Positions 1 through 5,885 of a stretch of 12,134 nucleotides of DNA are shown one piece after another. The DNA lies in the NCBI GenBank assembly GCA_965662345.1, contig CBFIHE010000046.1:1-12134 (forward strand), in the 5' to 3' direction. This DNA is from UBA6049 sp965662345 (lineage in GTDB: Bacteria > Bacteroidota > Bacteroidia > Flavobacteriales_G > Salibacteraceae). The position numbers were made by a program, and so were the translations under genes. Within the stretch, counting starts at the first letter, position 1. Each line of letters begins with the position of its first letter. The notes under the pieces were generated by a model. The model had not been told where the DNA came from. It was given only the letters and a program-made list of their open reading frames with translations, and did no database searches.

Positions 1-577
1 TACGCAGTTCGTTTACTCCATTGGCCACAATGCGCAATGCATCAATATCTAGCCCAGAATCTGTTTCATCTAATATGGCCAATTTTGGATCTAACATGGC
101 CATTTGAAAAATCTCGTTGCGTTTTTTCTCGCCACCAGAAAAACCTTCGTTTACAGAGCGCTTAGCTAACTGACCGCTTAATTCTACCAAGGCTTGCTTT
201 TGCTTTACCAATTGCAAAAAGTCTTTGGCAGGCATAGGTTCTTCACCACGGTATTCGCGGATGTTGTTAATGGCAGTCTTTAAGAAGTTGATATTGCTAA
301 CACCTGGTATTTCTACAGGATATTGAAACGCCAAAAACAAACCCTCACCTGCGCGCTCATGCGGTTCTAAGTCTAGAACGTCTTTACCGTCTAGCGCAAC
401 CGATCCGGCAGTAACTTCATAATCTTCTCTCCCAGCAAGTACGGAGGCAAGGGTGGATTTTCCAGAACCATTAGGTCCCATAATGGCGTGTACTTCGCCT
501 TTTTTCACATGAAGGTTCAACCCCTTCAATATCTCTTTGCCATCAATAGAGGCATGTAAGTTTTCGATTTGTAACAT
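1..577 (-). CDS. sufC: SufC, Fe-S cluster assembly ATPase (3' end cut off by the window)
   Basis: ATP-binding-cassette ATPase of the SUF system. In the known family it pairs with SufB and SufD in the cytoplasm and drives the scaffold changes needed for Fe-S cluster assembly. About 192 codons are visible, starting at an ATG (575-577) with the sequence MLQIENLHASIDGKEILKG; the family is about 250 residues, so roughly the last quarter is outside the window. Walker A GPNGSGKST lies near residues 34-42. The ABC signature appears as FSGGEKKRNE, followed by Walker B and D-loop sequence LAILDETDSGLDIDALR, a spelling typical of SufC. The start lies 16 bp after the sufB stop, so the two are surely co-transcribed. 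There is no clear Shine-Dalgarno sequence, as is usual in Bacteroidota. sufD and sufS would be expected further left. Confidence 0.96.
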   Translation of the reverse strand, partial: MLQIENLHASIDGKEILKGLNLHVKKGEVHAIMGPNGSGKSTLASVLAGREDYEVTAGSVALDGKDVLDLEPHERAGEGLFLAFQYPVEIPGVSNINFLKTAINNIREYRGEEPMPAKDFLQLVKQKQALVELSGQLAKRSVNEGFSGGEKKRNEIFQMAMLDPKLAILDETDSGLDIDALRIVANGVNELR

Positions 578-593
578 CTCTGTGCTGACTGAT

Positions 594-2042
594 TTACCCT
601 ACAGAACCTTCGAGGGTGATTTCCAATAATTTTTTTGCTTCTACCGCAAATTCCATGGGTAGTTGATTCAAAACTTCTTTTGCATATCCGTTTACGATCA
701 GGCTAATGGCTGCTTCTTCATCTATACCGCGCTGCTGGCAATAGAAAATCTGGTCTTCACCAATTTTAGAGGTAGTTGCTTCATGCTCCACCTTGGCGCT
801 TTTGTTCTTCACCTCTATGTACGGGAAGGTATGTGCTCCGCATCGGTCTCCAATGAGCAGAGAATCGCATTGCGAGAAATTCCTAGCTTTTTGCGCTCCT
901 TTGTGAATTTGTACCAATCCGCGGTAGCTGTTTTCGCTTAAACCAGCGGAAATGCCTTTAGAGATAATGATACTCTTGGTATTCTTACCCAAGTGAACCA
1001 TTTTGGTACCTGTATCTGCCATTTGGTGGTTGTTGGTTACTGCAACCGAGTAAAACTCACCTTCTGAGTTATTTCCCTTTAACACACAACTTGGATATTT
1101 CCAGGTAATTGCAGAGCCAGTTTCTACCTGTGTCCAGCTAATTTTGGAACGGTCACCCGCACACAGTCCGCGCTTGGTTACAAAGTTGAAAATACCCCCT
1201 TTTCCGTTTTTATCACCAGGGTACCAGTTTTGTACTGTGCTGTATTTCACCTCAGCATCATCATGGGTATAAATTTCTACTACGGCAGCATGCAGTTGGT
1301 TTTCATCACGCTGCGGAGCGGTACATCCTTCTAAATAGCTCACGTAAGCGCCTTCGTCTGCCACTATGAGTGTTCGCTCGAACTGACCTGTTCCTGCCTC
1401 GTTGATGCGGAAGTAAGTACTCAACTCCATTGGGCAACGTACTCCTTTTGGAATGTAGCAGAAAGAACCATCGGTAAATACTGCGGAGTTTAAGGCTGCA
1501 TAAAAGTTATCGTTCGTTGGCACCACACTTCCCATGTACTTGCGTACCAAATCTGGGTGTTTTTGTACGGCTTCTGAGAAAGACATAAAAATGATGCCTA
1601 ATTCTGAGAGCTTCTCCTTAAACGTAGTTTGTACAGATACAGAATCTACTACTACGTCTACCGCCACCCCTGACAAGCGTTTTTGCTCATCAACAGAAAT
1701 GCCTAGGCGGTCGTACATGCTTTTTAGCTCAGGATCTAATTCATCTAAGCTATCTAGTTTCTTTTTGGGCTTAGGAGCCGCAAAGTAGGTGATGTCTTGA
1801 AAATTTGGCTTTTCATAACGAACGTGTGCCCATTCTGGCTCTTTCATATTGAGCCATTGGCGATACGCATTCAACCTAAATTCAAGCATCCATTCGGGTT
1901 CGTTTTTCTTGGCAGAGATTAGTCGAATGATATCTTCATTCAAGCCTTTCTCAACACGATCGGTCTCAAAGTTGGAGACAAACCCATATTTGTATTCTGA
2001 AGATTTGAGCTCTTCTGCTAAATCTGCTTCTGTATATCCCAT
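594..2042 (-). CDS. sufB: SufB, Fe-S cluster scaffold protein
   Basis: Scaffold subunit of the cytoplasmic SufBCD complex, on which Fe-S clusters are built. The protein is 482 residues, close to the roughly 480-495 usual for SufB. The C-terminal half has the highly conserved beta-helix and C-terminal signature: ARNFSQCDS, CGAHTFPYIE, VEHEATTSKIGEDQ and FYCQQRGI. Aligning by eye with E. coli SufB, Cys392 (FSQCDS) matches the proposed cluster/persulfide residue Cys405 and Glu421 (VEHE) matches Glu434, so the key residues are present. The C-terminus, LLEITLEGSVG, is also canonical. The gene starts 12 bp after the A-type carrier stop and ends 16 bp before sufC, which gives a tight operon controlled from the region near 2445-2476. 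Nothing suggests truncation. Confidence 0.97.
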   Translation of the reverse strand: MGYTEADLAEELKSSEYKYGFVSNFETDRVEKGLNEDIIRLISAKKNEPEWMLEFRLNAYRQWLNMKEPEWAHVRYEKPNFQDITYFAAPKPKKKLDSLDELDPELKSMYDRLGISVDEQKRLSGVAVDVVVDSVSVQTTFKEKLSELGIIFMSFSEAVQKHPDLVRKYMGSVVPTNDNFYAALNSAVFTDGSFCYIPKGVRCPMELSTYFRINEAGTGQFERTLIVADEGAYVSYLEGCTAPQRDENQLHAAVVEIYTHDDAEVKYSTVQNWYPGDKNGKGGIFNFVTKRGLCAGDRSKISWTQVETGSAITWKYPSCVLKGNNSEGEFYSVAVTNNHQMADTGTKMVHLGKNTKSIIISKGISAGLSENSYRGLVQIHKGAQKARNFSQCDSLLIGDRCGAHTFPYIEVKNKSAKVEHEATTSKIGEDQIFYCQQRGIDEEAAISLIVNGYAKEVLNQLPMEFAVEAKKLLEITLEGSVG

Positions 2043-2054
2043 GCTGTTTTGTTC

Positions 2055-2381
2055 TTAAATGGCAAAGCTTTCACCGCATCCGCAGGTTCTGCTTGCATTG
2101 GGGTTAACAAATGAGAAGCCGTTTCCGTTTAGTCCACCAGAATATTCCAAGGTTGTACCTACGAGGTAGAGAAAACTCTTTTTGTCTACTACTATGGTTA
2201 CCTCATTGTCTTGAAATACTTTATCGTCTTCTTTTTGTGTGGTGTCAAAATCAAGTTGATAGGTGAGACCGGAACAGCCTCCACCCTTCACGCCTACCCT
2301 TATAAAGGCATCGGCAGCAACTTCTTGGTCGCCTTTGAGCTTGGCAACTTGGGCCTTGGCAGTGTCTGATACGTGTATCAT
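2055..2381 (-). CDS. sufA: A-type Fe-S carrier (SufA/IscA family, HesB-like)
   Basis: Small cytoplasmic A-type carrier, 108 residues (family about 105-125), thought to receive Fe-S clusters from the SufBCD scaffold and pass them to apoproteins. The three conserved cysteines of the family are present: Cys36 in GGGCSGLTYQ, and Cys100 and Cys102 in the C-terminal RTCGCGESFAI. The start is the ATG at 2379-2381 (MIHVSDTAKAQVAKL), which begins exactly at the usual family N-terminus. It is the first gene of the operon, followed after 12 bp by sufB. Its upstream region has a Bacteroidota-type promoter and two dyads, so regulation by iron, redox or Fe-S status is likely (inference). From sequence alone SufA, IscA and ErpA cannot be told apart; the symbol follows the suf context. 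Confidence 0.93.
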   Translation of the reverse strand: MIHVSDTAKAQVAKLKGDQEVAADAFIRVGVKGGGCSGLTYQLDFDTTQKEDDKVFQDNEVTIVVDKKSFLYLVGTTLEYSGGLNGNGFSFVNPNASRTCGCGESFAI

Positions 2382-2406
2382 AGTCAGCTACTTAACGGTT
2401 AATTTA

Positions 2407-2427
2407 TATTTAGATTTAATCTAAATA
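2407..2427. promoter_or_regulatory. Perfect 21-bp dyad in the suf leader; candidate Fur/PerR-family operator
   Basis: Two 10-bp arms, TATTTAGATT and AATCTAAATA, flank a single central T with no mismatch. The inner core TTAGATT-T-AATCTAA (2410-2424) has the 7-1-7 geometry of Fur/PerR-family boxes. It lies downstream of the predicted suf -7 box, roughly +10 to +35 in the transcript leader, where a bound repressor could block elongation or promoter clearance. Further TAGATT half-site copies lie at 2426-2431 and 2485-2490. The dyad is seen directly; the regulator assignment is inference, and an Rrf2-type regulator is also possible. Confidence 0.6.
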
Positions 2428-2444
2428 GATTGATTAATTGGCTG

Positions 2445-2476
2445 CAAAATTACCTAATCTTAGGTATTGCAACAAA
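2445..2476 (-). promoter_or_regulatory. Predicted promoter of the suf operon
   Basis: On the minus strand a TAATTTTG box (plus strand 2445-2452) matches the Bacteroidota -7 consensus TAnnTTTG. Upstream there is a TTTG (2473-2476) with a 20-bp spacer, or a TTG (2470-2472) with a 17-bp spacer; both fall in the expected range for the -33 element. Transcription would start near 2436-2441, giving a leader of about 55-60 nt before the carrier gene. I saw no intrinsic terminator between the upstream DUF481-like gene and this promoter, so some read-through into suf is possible. Confidence 0.6.
2451..2466. promoter_or_regulatory. Second dyad, inside the suf promoter spacer; candidate operator
   Basis: Arms TACCTAA and TTAGGTA form a perfect inverted repeat around a TC centre. 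The site overlaps the edge of the predicted -7 box (2445-2452) and fills most of the spacer up to the -33 element, where a bound protein would compete directly with RNA polymerase. The half-site differs from that of the leader dyad (TTAGATT), so a different regulator or a weaker site is possible. No regulator gene is present in the window. Confidence 0.4.
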
Positions 2477-2514
2477 CAATTAGATAGATTAATAGTGTGT
2501 TACGCGTTACACTG

Positions 2515-3324
2515 TTAAAAACGCCAAACCAAAGAATTGTTCCAGGTGTAGTAAAAGTTATCGATTGGAACGATAGGGCGAAAGTCATAAATCCCGCTCA
2601 AGCCAGAGCTGAGGAGGAGGTTACCCACAATAAAAATATTGATTCTAATCGTTGGTGAAACGCGTGGGTAAACAATGAAGTTGTCTGCCCTAGCTTGCAC
2701 GTAAATAATGGTAGAGAAGGTGGAGTTGTCGTTAATCTTTAAGACATAGCGCGGGTTAAAGTTGATTTTAACGGTTTTCATCAACTCTGTTCCGCTACCA
2801 TCTGCATTACCCAAGTCTTCTGCATTTACAGCTGTAAAATCCCAGAGTTCTTCTTCATACATTAAACCCAAATGCAAGAAAAGCTGGTGGCTGTTCTTGT
2901 TTATGGCCGTCCAAGCCGCGTTGGTCCCAATCACATTGCGCTGCTGGAGTCCGCGCTGGGCATCGTATTGTATTTGTGCAAATGCCTCTGGGAATAGACG
3001 CTTTCTAAAGTTGAAAAGGTATTTGAGTCTGGCGCTACCAGTGTTCTGTACTTCTTCTGCACCAGAAAAGGTGGTTTTGTTGTTTGCAGTGAGCACCATT
3101 AGGCTGCGCTTTTTCTCAACAGAAACGGTAGATTCTAATCGTAGATAAAAAAGCTGGGTTCGTTGTTTTTCTATATCAAAACTTGCTCCCACATAACCAT
3201 TCCAAACAGCCGTGTCTTGGGTGCTATCACTTGCAATGGCTAATGCGTCAAAATCTATGATTTGAGCGTTTCCGTAGAGGGTTACGAACAAAAGTATTGC
3301 TAATGAAGTTATGCGTGCTTTCAT
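2515..3324 (-). CDS. DUF481-like outer-membrane protein, probable beta-barrel
   Basis: A 269-residue exported protein. I place the start at the ATG 3322-3324 rather than at the upstream in-frame ATG at 3433-3435, because the longer form would overlap lysS and because the shorter one begins with a standard signal peptide (MKARITSLAILLFVTLYGNA, then QIID). The mature part is rich in alternating polar and hydrophobic strands with aromatic residues and ends in Phe (NNSLVWRF), the usual last residue of outer-membrane barrels. Stretches such as AFAQIQYDAQRGLQQRNVIG and LFLHLGLMYEEELW resemble the DUF481 family, whose function is unknown. It is divergent from lysS, with a TATATTTG box 8 bp before the ATG. 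The barrel call is fairly firm; the family name is from memory and no function is proposed. Confidence 0.75.
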   Translation of the reverse strand: MKARITSLAILLFVTLYGNAQIIDFDALAIASDSTQDTAVWNGYVGASFDIEKQRTQLFYLRLESTVSVEKKRSLMVLTANNKTTFSGAEEVQNTGSARLKYLFNFRKRLFPEAFAQIQYDAQRGLQQRNVIGTNAAWTAINKNSHQLFLHLGLMYEEELWDFTAVNAEDLGNADGSGTELMKTVKINFNPRYVLKINDNSTFSTIIYVQARADNFIVYPRVSPTIRINIFIVGNLLLSSGLSGIYDFRPIVPIDNFYYTWNNSLVWRF

Positions 3325-3332
3325 GAGGCTTG

Positions 3333-3340
3333 CAAATATA
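3333..3340 (-). promoter_or_regulatory. -7 box of the DUF481-like gene, almost leaderless
   Basis: TATATTTG on the minus strand matches the Bacteroidota TAnnTTTG element and ends 8 bp before the chosen ATG (3322-3324). Transcription would then begin only a few bases before the start codon. No good -33 TTG is seen at 17-23 bp. The box supports the shorter start of this gene, because it lies inside the longer reading frame. Confidence 0.4.
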
Positions 3341-3384
3341 GATGCGCAACATAGACTAAGAAAAACCAAACTGCTTAAGGCGCT

Positions 3385-3392
3385 TATATTTG
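3385..3392 (+). promoter_or_regulatory. -7 box of lysS
   Basis: TATATTTG matches TAnnTTTG and lies 31 bp before the lysS ATG, which would give a leader of about 25 nt. There is no clear TTG at the -33 distance. With the opposing box at 3333-3340 it forms a 10-bp inverted repeat (TGCAAATATA at 3331-3340, TATATTTGCA at 3385-3394) separated by 44 bp. Confidence 0.45.
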
Positions 3393-3423
3393 CAGCGATT
3401 TTTGAACACGTAGAAACGCAATT

Positions 3424-5148
3424 ATGGAACGGCAACTAACGGAGCAGGAAGCTATACGCAGAGAATCTCTGCAAAAAATTAAAAGTCTGGGCATAGACCC
3501 TTACCCAGCAGACCTTTTTCCTGTTTCGCATATGGCAAAAGATATTGTAACCCAATTCAAAGAAGGCAGCACCGATTTTGAAGAGGTAGTGCTAGCTGGT
3601 AGAATCATGAGCAAGCGCATCATGGGTAAGGCTTCTTTTGCAGAGATTCAAGACAGTTCAGGAAGAATTCAATCGTATATCACACGAGACGATATTTGTT
3701 CAGGTGACGATAAAGCGCTCTACAACGATGTATTCAAGAAGTACCTAGATATTGGCGACTTTGTAGGTATCAAAGGGTTTGTTTTCAAAACCCAAATGGG
3801 TGAAACTACGGTTCATGTTAAAGAACTCACGGTATTGAGCAAGGCACTCCGCCCGCTCCCAATTGTAAAGACAGATTCAGACGGTAAAACGTATGATGCC
3901 TTTACAGACCCAGAAGCTCGTTACCGCATGCGCTATGTAGACTTGGTGGTAAATCCTGCCGTTAAAGAAACGTTTATGAAGCGCACCAAAATCATGCAAA
4001 CCATGCGTGAGTTTTTTAACGAGCGCGATTATTTAGAGGTAGAAACACCCATTTTGCAACCCATTCCTGGTGGTGCAGCGGCTAGACCTTTCACCACCCA
4101 TCACAACGCATTGAACATTCCTCTCTACTTGCGCATTGCCAATGAGCTGTATTTGAAACGTCTCATAGTAGGTGGTTTTGATGGAGTGTATGAGTTTGCC
4201 AAAGACTTCCGCAATGAGGGTATGGACAGAACGCATAACCCTGAGTTTACCGTAATGGAAATCTATGTAGCCTATAAAGACTACAAGTGGATGATGGACT
4301 TTACAGAACAAATGGTTGAGCGCGTAGCAATGGCAGTAAATGGTTCTACCACTTCTATGATTGGAGAGAATGAAATAAACTTCAAGGCACCTTATCCGCG
4401 CGTTCCCATTTTGGAGGCAATACGCGAACACACAGGTCTAGATGTAAAGGCTATGTCAGATGAGGAGCTCAGAGCGGCTTGCAAAGACTTGGGTATTGAG
4501 GTAGACCAAACCATGGGAAGAGCAAAGCTTATTGACGAAATCTTTGGAGAGAAGTGTGAAGGCCAATATATACAGCCCACCTTCATTACAGATTACCCAG
4601 TTGAGATGTCTCCACTTTGCAAAAAGCACAGAGAGGATGACACTTTAACCGAGCGTTTTGAGTTGATGATTAACGGTAAAGAAGTGGCCAACGCCTACTC
4701 TGAGCTAAACGACCCTATTGATCAAAGAGCGCGTTTTGAAGATCAATTGAAGCTTTCAGAAAAAGGCGATGATGAAGCCATGTTCATAGATCAAGATTTC
4801 TTGCGTGCGTTGGAATATGGAATGCCACCAACCTCAGGTATGGGAATTGGTATAGATCGCCTTGCAATGATGCTCACAAATAATGCTTCTATTCAAGAGG
4901 TGTTATTCTTCCCGCAAATGCGACCAGAGAAAAAGGAGAAAGCAGAACCAAAAATTGAACTTACAGATAACCAAAAGGTCATTGTAGACCTGTTGAATAA
5001 ATCTGGTAAAGCCCTTCTCAATGAGGTGAAAGATCAAGCAGGGTTAAGCAATAAGGGCTGGGATAAAGCCGTAAAGGGACTCACCAAAGCAGAAGTGGCT
5101 AAGGTTGAGAAAACAGAGGAAGGACTCTTTATTGAGCTTGTAGACTAA
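3424..5148 (+). CDS. lysS: Lysyl-tRNA synthetase, class II, with C-terminal winged-helix-like extension
   Basis: Charges tRNA-Lys with lysine using ATP, in the cytoplasm. The N-terminal OB-fold anticodon-binding domain covers roughly residues 54-140 (VVLAGRIMSKRIMGKASFAE). The class II catalytic domain follows: motif 1 near 187-210 ends in YLEVETPILQ, motif 2 is FRNEGMDRTHNPEF from residue 262, and motif 3 is GMGIGIDRL at 472-480. PGGAAARPF and the segment around ITDYPVEMSPL are typical of LysRS. At 574 residues it is about 70 longer than E. coli LysRS. The extra part, residues 503-574 after VLFFPQMRPE, is a lysine-rich tail that reads like a small winged helix; extended LysRS proteins of this length are, to my knowledge, common in Bacteroidota. 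A 70-codon gene follows one base after the stop. Confidence 0.98.
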   Translation: MERQLTEQEAIRRESLQKIKSLGIDPYPADLFPVSHMAKDIVTQFKEGSTDFEEVVLAGRIMSKRIMGKASFAEIQDSSGRIQSYITRDDICSGDDKALYNDVFKKYLDIGDFVGIKGFVFKTQMGETTVHVKELTVLSKALRPLPIVKTDSDGKTYDAFTDPEARYRMRYVDLVVNPAVKETFMKRTKIMQTMREFFNERDYLEVETPILQPIPGGAAARPFTTHHNALNIPLYLRIANELYLKRLIVGGFDGVYEFAKDFRNEGMDRTHNPEFTVMEIYVAYKDYKWMMDFTEQMVERVAMAVNGSTTSMIGENEINFKAPYPRVPILEAIREHTGLDVKAMSDEELRAACKDLGIEVDQTMGRAKLIDEIFGEKCEGQYIQPTFITDYPVEMSPLCKKHREDDTLTERFELMINGKEVANAYSELNDPIDQRARFEDQLKLSEKGDDEAMFIDQDFLRALEYGMPPTSGMGIGIDRLAMMLTNNASIQEVLFFPQMRPEKKEKAEPKIELTDNQKVIVDLLNKSGKALLNEVKDQAGLSNKGWDKAVKGLTKAEVAKVEKTEEGLFIELVD

Positions 5149-5149
5149 A

Positions 5150-5362
5150 GTGGAAACAGATAGCATAACTGGTAAGCTTACTACCGTTGATCTATCCAGA
5201 GATATTGGAGAAATTACAGGTGAAGATGGTGTGCGTTACGGTGTGCTTTTGAGCGATTTGCCCAATGGTTTTGCAGAGGGAGACAAGTATGCATTTCAGA
5301 CCATCCGTATTGCTTTTAGTAGACAGCCTTTGGCAACTGAGTTGAAAAAAGTAGGTGGGTAG
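5150..5362 (+). CDS. Small cold-shock-like/OB-fold protein, GTG start, coupled to lysS
   Basis: A 70-residue acidic-to-neutral protein beginning with GTG one base after the lysS stop codon; there is no in-frame ATG. The close spacing implies translation coupled to lysS and shared transcription. The layout GKLTTVDLSRDIGEITGEDG, YGVLLSDL, FAEGDKYAFQTI and ATELKKV follows the strand order of a cold-shock domain: GK at the first strand, G-I-x-x-x-DG at the second to third, an F-x-EGD turn before strand four, and A-x-x-x-K-V at the last. The aromatic RNP motifs of true cold-shock proteins (KGFGFI, VFVH) are missing, so nucleic-acid binding by the usual surface is doubtful. The fold call is an inference from pattern only. 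The codon choice and clean frame argue that it is a real gene. Confidence 0.65.
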   Translation: METDSITGKLTTVDLSRDIGEITGEDGVRYGVLLSDLPNGFAEGDKYAFQTIRIAFSRQPLATELKKVGG

Positions 5363-5411
5363 TAGTTTGGGACTAAAACAGAAAGCTGGTTAGTAGGTAT
5401 TCGCCCAAGGG

Positions 5412-5809
5412 TTAGATTGACTCGATACGGGCGCGACACATTAGGCCGTTCTTTAAAGTAATGGTATAGGTTAATTCTTATTGTTCAGATTGCCATAAAG
5501 CCGCTTGGTCGAAAGGACTTGTGCTAATGGTAAGCACGTACTCTCCATCTGGTAAATACATGCGTTTAGATAATTGGTGCTTGCAAAGCCTTGCTGTTTG
5601 GCAGGTCCAATCAAGTGCCAGTACATCGCTTGGTCGTGTTTGTTTTCTAGAACAATGCGGTTATTGTCTGGTGACTGAGAGAGCTGAAGAAACTCCATAT
5701 TTACGGTGTACGGCTCAAAACTGCTTAACCAACCCGAGTTGTGTGAGATTAACCCAAGATTGATGAATCCCAACCCAATAACCAAGAAAATGTATGACTG
5801 TAGTTTCAT
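5412..5809 (-). pseudogene. Small exported-protein gene broken by a frameshift and an in-frame stop
   Basis: The ATG at 5807-5809 opens a reading frame with an N-terminal hydrophobic segment (residues 5-23, YIFLVIGLGFINLGLIS), an uncleaved anchor or signal peptide. As read, this frame stops at 5471-5473 after 112 codons, but its last 30 residues look unnatural (ACIYQMESTCLPLAQ). From about 5561 another frame gives convincing protein, MYLPDGEYVLTISTSPFDQ, through AALWQSEQ to a TAA at 5478-5480. Beyond that TAA the same frame continues with 21 good codons (ELTYTITLKNGLMCRARIES) to a second TAA at 5412-5414. One base missing near 5559-5566 plus one nonsense codon would explain everything; the restored product would be about 132 residues. 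I do not recognise the family. Sequencing error or two overlapping small genes are alternatives. Confidence 0.5.
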
Positions 5810-5863
5810 AACGCGGTATTTTCACGTTGAAACAAAAGTCTGTCTATGATTAAAACCTTGTAC

Positions 5864-5877
5864 CCCTGAATTCAGGG
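5864..5877. repeat. 14-bp perfect palindrome between the hydrolase gene and the broken gene
   Basis: CCCTGAATTCAGGG is its own reverse complement, and with one mismatched pair the symmetry extends to 5861-5880. It lies 8 bp downstream of the hydrolase stop (minus strand) and 54 bp upstream of the broken gene. It has no T-run on the minus-strand downstream side, so it is not a classic intrinsic terminator. A binding site or a transcript-end hairpin is possible. Confidence 0.35.
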
Positions 5878-5885
5878 ATATTGCC

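Noticed and set aside
663..2058. Plus-strand open frames opposite sufB (663-941, 1534-1788, 1849-2058)
   Set aside because: They lie antisense within a strongly conserved gene and have no recognisable motif or start context.
2497..2512. GTGTTACGCGTTACAC as a terminator for the DUF481-like gene
   Set aside because: It is an imperfect palindrome with no loop and no following T-run on the minus strand, so it was not called.
2762..3148. Plus-strand 128-codon frame opposite the DUF481-like gene
   Set aside because: The minus strand encodes a protein with a signal peptide and barrel features; the plus frame is low-complexity shadow sequence.
3325..3435. Longer version of the DUF481-like protein starting at 3435
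   Set aside because: It would overlap the lysS start and bury the signal peptide 37 residues inside the protein.
4033..4586. Minus-strand frames opposite lysS
   Set aside because: They are antisense to the catalytic core of LysRS and show no coding signal of their own.
5363..5411. Terminator between the OB-like gene and the broken gene
   Set aside because: The only symmetry is TTGGG...CCCAA with a 30-plus-base gap and no T-run.
5521..5763. Plus-strand 80-codon frame opposite the broken gene
   Set aside because: It is cysteine-rich and irregular; the minus-strand reading gives far better protein-like sequence in two frames.
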